Assembly (NCBI GenBank): GCA_949127645.1
Contig: CASBQM010000355.1
Coordinates: 1 to 5,746, forward strand
Source of the DNA: Synechococcales cyanobacterium PMM_0036
GTDB lineage: Bacteria > Cyanobacteriota > Cyanobacteriia > Elainellales > Elainellaceae
Length of the DNA: 5,746 nt
Direction: 5' to 3'
Position 1 is the stretch's first letter, and each line of letters opens with the position of its first letter. A model generated the notes under the pieces. It worked only from the letters and a program-made list of their open reading frames with translations. It made no database searches and was not told where the DNA came from. A program made the position numbers and the translations under genes. Of this stretch, positions 5,324 to 5,746 are shown piece by piece.

Positions 5324-5345
5324 CTTTTGAATTTTGCGCCGGAAA
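5324..5345 (-). repeat. Right terminal inverted repeat of the inner IS
   Basis: On the minus strand it reads TTTCCGGCGCAAAATTC followed by AAAAG, a 21 of 22 match to the left end. Confidence 0.87.
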
Positions 5346-5353
5346 CTATCTAC
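5346..5353 (+). repeat. Target-site duplication of the inner IS, right copy
   Basis: CTATCTAC, identical to 3245-3252. Removing one copy with the inner IS rejoins the IS5 transposase reading as ...LHRSIY-E-stop. Confidence 0.85.
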
Positions 5354-5393
5354 GAGTAAACGCGAGTCGCAGCGGGACGCGCAGTCTGTCCGA
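5354..5393 (+). pseudogene. IS5-family transposase remnant, continuation after the inner IS
   Basis: In frame with 2992-3252 once the inner IS is removed, this reads E-stop-TRVAAGRAVCPS. Related transposases have a similar stretch, YEQ-RVAAG---CPS, so the TAA at 5357-5359 probably replaces a CAA glutamine codon. Directly after CPS the sequence becomes the right terminal inverted repeat, so the remaining catalytic region is deleted. The deletion joint lies in a 12-base palindrome, GTCCGAGCGGAC (5388-5399). Confidence 0.65.
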
Positions 5394-5414
5394 GCGGACT
5401 TTTCAAACATCCTC
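5394..5414 (-). repeat. Right terminal inverted repeat of the IS5-family element
   Basis: Exact 21-base reverse complement of 2933-2953. It is followed by TGA (5415-5417), the second copy of the target duplication. Confidence 0.88.
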
Positions 5415-5416
5415 TG

Positions 5417-5746
5417 AACACGATTGACGACGAGGCGTACCGCCGGCGTAATCTGACGCAGTTGAATCGAGGCGAAGGCCGTCACCGTCTAGCCCGAAAG
5501 TTATTCCACGGACAGCGTGGCGAACTACGACAGCGTTATCGGGAAGGCCAGGAAGATCAGCTCGGTGCGCTGGGGCTTGTTCTGAATGCTCTGATCCTGT
5601 GGACCACGCGGTATATGGATGCGGCCTTGATGCATGTGCGCACACACGGCGTGGTTGTCAAACCGGAGGACGTGGCGCGCCTCTCGCCTTTGGGAGACAA
5701 GCATTTCAATGTACTCGGACGCTACCACTTCCATATCACTGACGCA
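5417..5746 (+). pseudogene. tnpA: C-terminal part of a Tn3-family transposase, running off the right edge
   Basis: One frame stays open for 110 codons to the end of the window. It reads NTIDDEAYRRRNLTQLNRGE, GRHRLARKLFHGQRGELRQR, YREGQEDQLGALGLVLNALI, LWTTRYMDAAL, and later EDVARLSPLGDKHFNVLGRY. These are the signature blocks of the C-terminal DDE region of Tn3-family transposases, in particular LNRGE, FHGQRGELRQRYREGQEDQL and LSPLG-KH-N-LGRY. Full Tn3 transposases have about 950-1000 residues and end a few residues after the LGRY motif, so the stop should lie shortly beyond the edge. The gene is interrupted upstream by the nested IS elements and lacks its N-terminal portion, so it cannot encode a working enzyme here. 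Confidence 0.88.

Larger units (their letters stand above)
3253..5345 (+). mobile_element. Complete ISNCY-type (ISDol1-like) insertion sequence, 2093 bp
   Basis: Terminal inverted repeats of 22 bases match at 21 positions (3253-3274 and 5324-5345) and begin TTTCCGGCGCAAAATTC. The element is flanked by the 8-base direct repeat CTATCTAC. It carries two plus-strand genes that overlap by 8 bases: a 109-residue accessory protein and a 470-residue transposase. About 160 bases before the first gene are AT-rich, with a TTGACA at 3313-3318 but no well-placed -10 box. The 198 bases after the transposase hold no gene and include a pyrimidine-rich stretch (5185-5250). Family assignment rests on the transposase. 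Intact ends, intact genes and near-identical repeats suggest a recent insertion that may still be active. Confidence 0.85.
2933..5414. mobile_element. IS5-family element, internally deleted and interrupted by a second IS
   Basis: A perfect 21-base inverted repeat bounds the element (2933-2953 and 5394-5414), starting GAGGATGTTTGAAAAG. TGA follows the TNA target pattern known for some IS5 subgroups and is duplicated at 2930-2932 and 5415-5417. Without the inner element and one copy of its duplication, only 381 bp remain (2933-3252 plus 5354-5414), under half the usual IS5 size. The remnant keeps the first third of the transposase and then jumps to the right end, so an internal deletion has removed the catalytic part. 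It could move only if a related transposase acted in trans. Confidence 0.85.

Overview
The window looks like accessory DNA (plasmid, phage-plasmid or integrative element) from a GC-rich bacterium. Only the gene families point to a host. The protein style and mix of transposases would suit a soil bacterium such as an acidobacterium, but this is a weak guess.

Left part (1-2822). A gene fragment on the minus strand leaves the window at base 1. About 300 non-coding bases separate it from a plus-strand operon. A good sigma70-type promoter (422-450) lies just before a small MerR/AlpA-like helix-turn-helix gene (463-837). A ParA-type ATPase follows (653-1480) and overlaps it in another frame. The third gene encodes a 462-residue protein with a central winged-helix-like domain (1434-2822). 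The ATPase followed by a large DNA-binding partner looks like a DNA partition (segregation) cassette. The most striking feature is a set of about 15 diverged copies of a near-palindromic motif, consensus TTTCCRCAGGTGYGGAAA, inside the third gene on both sides of its winged-helix region. One more copy lies upstream of the operon (267-280). All the copies inside the gene keep the same codon phase and occur in both orientations. They may be a centromere-like or iteron-like binding array hidden in coding sequence.

Right part (2823-5746). This is a nest of mobile elements that can be dated relative to each other. (1) The oldest layer is a 5'-truncated Tn3-family tnpA fragment lying against the end of the operon. 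(2) An IS5-family element inserted into it with a TGA duplication (2930-2932 and 5415-5417). Joining the flanks restores the reading ...ALL-NTIDDEAYRRR.... (3) That IS5 element is an internally deleted, dead derivative of only 381 bp. (4) A complete 2093-bp element of ISNCY/ISDol1 type (3253-5345) then inserted into the IS5 remnant with an 8-bp duplication, CTATCTAC. It carries an intact 470-residue transposase and a small coupled upstream gene that resembles the DUF6788 family. The Tn3 tnpA reading frame runs off the right edge.

If the operon is a partition or maintenance system, the likely roles are: the helix-turn-helix protein, or a frameshifted HTH-ParA fusion, as autoregulator; ParA as motor; and the third protein as adaptor binding the repeats. 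These roles are inferred from domain content and gene order only.
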